The notes under the pieces: model-generated
Seen by the model: only the letters and a program-made list of their open reading frames with translations
What the model was told of the DNA's origin: nothing
Database searches by the model: none
NCBI GenBank assembly: GCA_015680685.1
Contig: MNCI01007639.1
Coordinates: 204,566-268,565 of the forward strand
Reading direction: 5' to 3'
From: Gnetum montanum
Taxonomy: Eukaryota; Streptophyta; Gnetopsida; Gnetales; Gnetaceae
Length of the DNA stretch: 64,000 nt
Part shown: positions 59,144-64,000 of the stretch, piece by piece
Position numbering within the stretch: position 1 is the first letter of the stretch
Layout of the letters: every line of letters starts with the position of its first letter
Made by a program: the position numbers and the translations under genes

Positions 59144-62113
59144 TACCAGTTCATACAGGCTTAAGGTTGTATTATTTTGTTTTAGAGCCTATTTGACTTG
59201 AGTAAGGGACTTTAGAAGGTCCTATCCATTTTCTTGTTGTTTGCTACACTTCTCTTCCTCCATTTTTCCTAGGAGATGAATCTCTTAGGGAGGAGTAGTT
59301 TCAAGTTTGGGGCTGGAACTTCTTAGGTAGGATGGTGATGATTGTGTGTGTGTAGCGGTGTCAACTATTGATGATGAGGGGGGTGTAGGCATGAAGGACA
59401 AGGGGGTAGGCTTGGGGGGACTTGATGTGGTACGTTCCTTGGCCGTCTTATCCATCAGACACTCTTCCCCTTTTTTTGAATGGGGAGGTTGTGGGGCTGT
59501 TTTAAATTGGCTCTATGTGGTAGGGGCAGTTGAGGGTTTCGGCCTCCTAATGAAAAATGGTGCTTGTGGTGTTAGAGTGGACGAAAGCATAGTTTTGAAC
59601 ATGAAGGGTGCAGGGGCAGATGTCTAAGGGGGAAACTTGAGGATGAATGGTTTTTGTGGTATCTTTTTTGCCATTGTTGGTGTTGCTACACTACGTTGAG
59701 GCACAAGAACCAAAAATGGCTGCTGTGGTGGTTCTGGGTTACTATCAATGCCAATTATGTTGATGACATACCCTGCATTGTTGGCATTGAGGGGGTCCTT
59801 GTAGATGTGCATGGATTGATTTTCAGGGCAGACAAGGTTGCTTTCATCCAGAATCAACGTCCCCTAATCAATCATTCATTGGATGTAATCTTTTAATGCT
59901 AAAAAGCAATCTGTGTCATGACTACAAAGTTAATGGTAGTCACAGAACCATTCTAGCTGGAAGGTCTTAGGAATTGGTGGCTCGTTGGGCGTAGCCAAGG
60001 AGGGATTCCTAAGAAGTTTGCAATACTGTTGATGCCATTTGGTCACCTCCTTCGACATTCACTTATGTTGAATATACCTAGCCCCCAAAAATTGCTTCAG
60101 AAGTTCTAAAGGCTTGATGGGTATACGGGTGTATTTGGAGCGGTCTTTACGCTCAAAGTTGGATTTAGGCTGGGTTGATGCCTTTGGTGCTAACGCTAAG
60201 GGTTGAGCAGCATTATTTAAGCTAGGCATGGGGTTAGTCGATGTTGTGGCTGCCTTTTTATTGTTGTTGGGTTTGGCCTCATTTTCTATGGTGGCCACTG
60301 TGGCTATCGTAGCCTTGCCCTTCTCTTTGTCCTTTTTGACATATGCATTTTTGTATGCAACATAGGTCAGGTCTTTACTAGCTTTGACCGCATCTTGAAT
60401 GCTCTTTGTTTGGGCGAAGGCTTGACTGAGAGAGCGTGGGGCTAGGTAGTACAATTTTGACTTAAGAAAGTCATTTACTTCCCCCTTGAATATAGCCAAT
60501 AGATGAGCCTCCATGATAGGCTCACGGATCTCATTCAGGGTAGTGCTCCACCACTGTATAAACTTTTGCACCGACTCCAACAGGTCTTGCTTGACGCTCA
60601 TCAACTGATCTAGTGTGACTTCAAGTTTTAAGTTATACTTGAAGAGGGTCACAAACTAAGTCATTAGCTCCTCCAGAGTTGAGATGGAGGTGCGTGGGAG
60701 CATGCAGTACCAGTCTAAAGCTTTGCCTACCAAAGACATAGCAAAGACACAGATAATACTGTGCAGCCACTGCTACAATAACAAAGATTCAAATCTAAAT
60801 GTGAATAGATGTGCATTGGGATTGCCCTCCCCATTATATTTTGTGAATTGGGGAAGGGACATCCCAAGGGGTAACGTGAGCATGGGAATGACCAGGCTGA
60901 TGGGGTCATCATGGTAGAAATCCATAACCTGCACTGTGTCAAAATTAGCAACGTTGAGATGTTTAATCTCTTTAGTCAGGGTTTGGATAAGTTGGAACAC
61001 TTGGTCTAGACCTAGGAACAATGTAGAAGGTTGTGAGATTGTAGGGGCAACCATTGTTGATGGCATTGTAAGGGTAGTAGCCTAGCTCATAGGGGGTACC
61101 GTTGGGGCTGCTCCTGCAAAGGGTGTTGCCTATGCGGTCCACCATCCAGTGGGTGGTGCTATTGAAGCGACAGCTAGTGATGGTGCTGTAGGGTTAGTCA
61201 CTTACATGACTAATGGGGCAGACCATAGTCTCATGCTTGGTTGTACCATTTTCGGGACATGATATGCTTGGTGGTAAACGTAGTGTGACATCTGGGAGGA
61301 TTGTGAAATAGGGAAAGAAGTGGTCAAGGCCCACCATGCAATTGGGGGTGGGGCTACCATTGATGGTAGGATGGGCGTGGATGATGGAATGGGAGTGGGA
61401 ACCCCATGTAGCTGTGAGGTAGGCACAATATGCACATACAATAATGTAGCTATGACTGGCATTTGGTACAATGACAAGACAGAATGAGGAGGGAGAGTGC
61501 CTAGGAAGAAAACTGAAGGGGTGGTGTGTTGGTACGTTGAGGGTACAGGATGGCTGCCCATGGCTGATGAAAGTGTAGGTTGTGCTAGAGTCGTGGTAAT
61601 CATAAAAGTGGTGGATGCAAAAAGTGGGTTTGACCAAAAGATCACAGTGGGAGGGATAGTCATAGGGTAAGTCTGGCCACCATCCTTGGATTAGGAGTCC
61701 AGGTCTTCTTGTTCTTCTTGGAATGCTTCATCGTAATGGGATGCCGTGTCCTGCTGTTCCCTAGACCTACTCATTTGTGTGAGTTGGTTCAGGACCCATT
61801 GATACGATTCAGTCAACGAGATAATGATATCAGGGGTGGGGATAAATTCCCTCCCATTCCGATGAAGGAACTCGAAGTTACATTTGTCTTCGAGTTCTTG
61901 GTGATCCAAGGGTAGATTTTCCTGGATCTTTGCGTAGAGGAACTCATAATGCTCCGTGTCTTGCGCCAATAACTTAGGTGATAGATGTCAAATCCTAAGA
62001 GACTAGCATGGTGCCAACACTAGGCTAGGTGGTCTCTCAACACCTATGATGATTTGATCTGAGAAAGGAACCTCAAGGTTTGAGGTGGGAACTATGATTG
62101 TTGGCAGAATCAT
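59144..62113 (-). pseudogene. E4 gag
   Basis: Start at MILPTIIVPTSNLEV (62113), aligned with the E2 and E3 starts. It includes DTEHYEFLYAKIQENLPLDHQELE, a long Pro/Ser-rich middle (61660-61200), the capsid-like region (VQVMDFYHDDPISL, FTKYNGEGNPNAH, VGKALDWYCMLP, then an open 197-codon stretch 60652-60059 with LDQLMSVKQDLLESVQKFIQWW), a basic linker, a damaged zinc-knuckle region near 59940 and a Pro-rich C-terminus. Gag forms the particle and packages RNA. Several stops and frameshifts are present. The segment 60652-60059 is the longest open gag stretch in the window. Confidence 0.9.
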
Positions 62114-62358
62114 TTTTCATGATTAAAGGGAAGTTGTAAACAAGAAACACAGAAATCAATAGGCGATTGGAGGCTTTTCATCCTGCCGAGTTCCAAAGGA
62201 ATCATCGTCATGACCAGTCTGCACCACACGATGCGTAAACAACTGTGAGGGTGTCACATTTACGCTAGTGGGTGATGGGGTACACATAGTGTGCAAGACT
62301 ACCCGAAGCACACAAAAAGGGCATCAAAAAGGCCCTTCTTCTAGCACCAAAAAACTAT
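62114..62358 (-). other. E4 leader with candidate primer binding site
   Basis: TGGTGCTAGAAGAAGGGC reads from 62349 to 62332, a few bases after the LTR end. A palindrome TTCC-AAA-GGAA lies at 62191-62201, 78 bp before the gag ATG, matching E2 and E3. Confidence 0.65.
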
Positions 62359-64000
62359 TGCAATAGAAAATGTTGGTGGCTAGAACACTGAGAGGTTGCC
62401 GGGTGAACTGTTTAACCTTGAATACGTGCAAGGGCTATGCTGAAGAGAAACAGAAGAGGGGTGCCCTGAACGGTCTGATAGATTAAATAGGGACTTAATT
62501 GGTGTATCTTAACCTTTCGTAAATGCTTGTTTCGAAAGCGAGGCACACAGAGTAAATCGATGATCAATAAATGTAAAGCGATGAAAATAGTGCAAAATAA
62601 TGATGATAGTAAGCAAATAGCAAAACAGACTTGGGTGAGAAAGTGCACTACCCCAAGGTCATGGGTTTGATCCTTTGCTTTGTTGAAAGGTGTATAATAG
62701 AACACGCAACATGGAAGAGGCATAGCTTACACAGAGCAGTATGGTCGTAGATCTTTGAACTGTAGAACCAACCAACAAACTCAAAGCCAACTAGAGTGCT
62801 AAAAATTGCCAACTATGCTCTTCGAAAGCTAGCTTAAAAGCCAATCACCACCCAAGCCAACCCTTCAAGCATTTTTTGCTGGGGTATTTATAGGACTAGG
62901 AGCAGGAGAAAAATGTGGTCAAGATGCCATGTGTCCTGGGCCCCACAAGGTGCAAACATGGCTATACTATGTAGGTGTGCAATGCTGGCGGTGAGCTTTG
63001 TTACGCTATGACCATATTGCTGAAACTGCATGTGCCAAAATCCAGTGTGCCAACAATGCAAGAAAAATGGAGCCTATGATCCAAGACTACATCTTCCCTA
63101 CTCTTGCAAGTAGGGTCAAGCGTAGGAACAATTTATGGGAATTGACAAGGGGTATGAAAAATGAAGCAAACTTGCTAATTTTGTCTGCCAAAGAGATATC
63201 AAGGCAAGAATAATCATTGCCAACAAGTTATAGAGCTAACCGAAGACATCTTGATGCCTCCATGTTAATGTTGCACTACCCATGCTGTTCAGCACATTGG
63301 CATAGCATAAGTAACTACTCGCTATGCTATGCTACACTATGTAGCGTAGCATAGCGTAGCCACTAGTATTGATAGAAAACGTGCATAGGAGCCAAGAGCA
63401 TTTGTGTGAGGCTTGGTCAAGAAAACAACTACAAATTTTGTCTCCATGTCGAAAAGCCTTCGGACTTGCTGAATTCATCTTTGGAACATTTCTGTCATTT
63501 TTGCATTGTTACTACATTGTGCTATGCTATGTAGCGTAGCACAGCATAGTAGCCAATGTATCATGCTTCCTTGTTCAACCTGCCATTTTCTACCAAGAAA
63601 CCTTGCTTGAGGCTTAAGGGCTAAGTGGGAGAACTAGTTTTGGAGGCCGAAGTGTTTCCAAGTGAAATCTTCTTGTTGGAGTTACTTGGCAAATTGGGGC
63701 TTTTGTGCACTTTGTCCCTATTACGCTCTACTACGTTGCATAGCGTAGCACCCTGTGTTGGTGGAGTAAGTTTTCTTGATGGTTGCAACATGGGCAAATG
63801 CTTTGGAAGACCAACTTGTCATCAAATTGCATCTTGGATTCTTGATTGATCTCTTTGAGGCTTGCTACGCTGCATAATGCAGCGTAGTGTAGTATATTTC
63901 TATGCTAGAAACCCTGCTTGAGGCTTAAGGGCTAAGTGGGAGAACTAGTTTTGGAGGCCGAAGTGTTTCCAAGTGAAATCTTCTTGTTGGAGTTACTTGG
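62359..64000 (-). repeat. E4 5' LTR, incomplete
   Basis: The inner end is at 62359. TATA box TATAAATA on the minus strand at 62892-62885. Palindromic TACGCTA clusters lie at about 63310-63360, 63515-63550, 63720-63755 and 63860-63900. The outer end is beyond the window. It contains the start of a 311-bp tandem duplication. Confidence 0.88.
63601..64000. repeat. 311-bp tandem duplication in E4 LTR
   Basis: 63601-63689 and 63912-64000 agree at all but one base over 89 bp, at an offset of 311 bp. The second copy is cut by the window edge. Confidence 0.9.

Larger units (their letters stand above)
47416..64000 (-). mobile_element. E4: Ty3 (Tat-like) LTR retrotransposon, 5' LTR cut by window edge
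   Basis: Minus strand: 5' LTR from beyond 64000 to 62359, leader, gag from 62113, protease to 58311, GGCC dyads, antisense gene on the plus strand 52959-57764, GGTC dyads, pol 52109-48674, dyad array 48355-48655 and non-coding block 48345-47416. The layout is identical to E2 and E3. Its own 3' LTR is missing or is the LTR at 46114-47415. The coding parts are mildly to moderately damaged. Confidence 0.88.

Noticed and set aside
62332-62349. tRNA gene
   Set aside because: Only a short tRNA-complementary stretch next to the LTR. No cloverleaf around it.

Overview
This window is plant nuclear DNA built entirely from old, nested LTR retrotransposons of the Ty3/gypsy type. I see no host gene, tRNA, rRNA or CRISPR array. 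Gag carries the plant CxxH..GH/SH..C zinc knuckle, and pol has the order protease, RT, RNase H, a second archaeal-type RNase H, integrase. That domain order points to the Tat branch of plant Ty3 elements. Deep nesting, LTR pairs that differ by roughly 10% by eye, and stops that look mostly like C-to-T or G-to-A changes suggest a land plant with a large, slowly purged genome. I cannot name the species.

Layout. Four related elements are present, called E1 to E4 here. E1 is on the minus strand: 5' LTR 46114-47415, gag and protease start 45582-42549, protease end 8127-7479, antisense gene 3002-6612, and RT from 922 to about 200, where it is cut. E2 is on the plus strand at 8128-42548. It sits inside the E1 protease and is flanked by the 5-bp target duplication TCACC. 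E3 is on the minus strand at 13509-30914. It sits inside the E2 protease and is flanked by ATAGT/GTAGT. E4 is on the minus strand at 47416-64000, and its 5' LTR runs off the right edge. The order of events is therefore E1, then E2 into E1, then E3 into E2.

The unusual part is the same in all four elements. Between protease and RT lies a large spliced gene on the strand opposite to gag-pol, called aORF here. It has about eight exons. Three copies share identical lengths for exon 1 (119 nt) and exon 2 (450 nt) and an aligned 260-nt exon 3, with matching splice sites, and each of these three has its own TATA box 126-142 bp before the ATG. Short dyad repeats flank it on both sides and recur after integrase. 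Their pattern is a 4-nt arm, a 6-nt spacer and a complementary 4-nt arm (GGCC/GGCC, GGTC/GACC, CGTC/GACG, CATC/GATG, AGTC/GACT). The arms vary in a compensating way, so the dyad itself appears to have been conserved. The best working idea is a retrotransposon accessory module: an antisense protein gene with its own promoter plus arrays of sites that it, or a host factor, recognises. All copies are now broken by stops and frameshifts, so the functional claims concern their ancestors.
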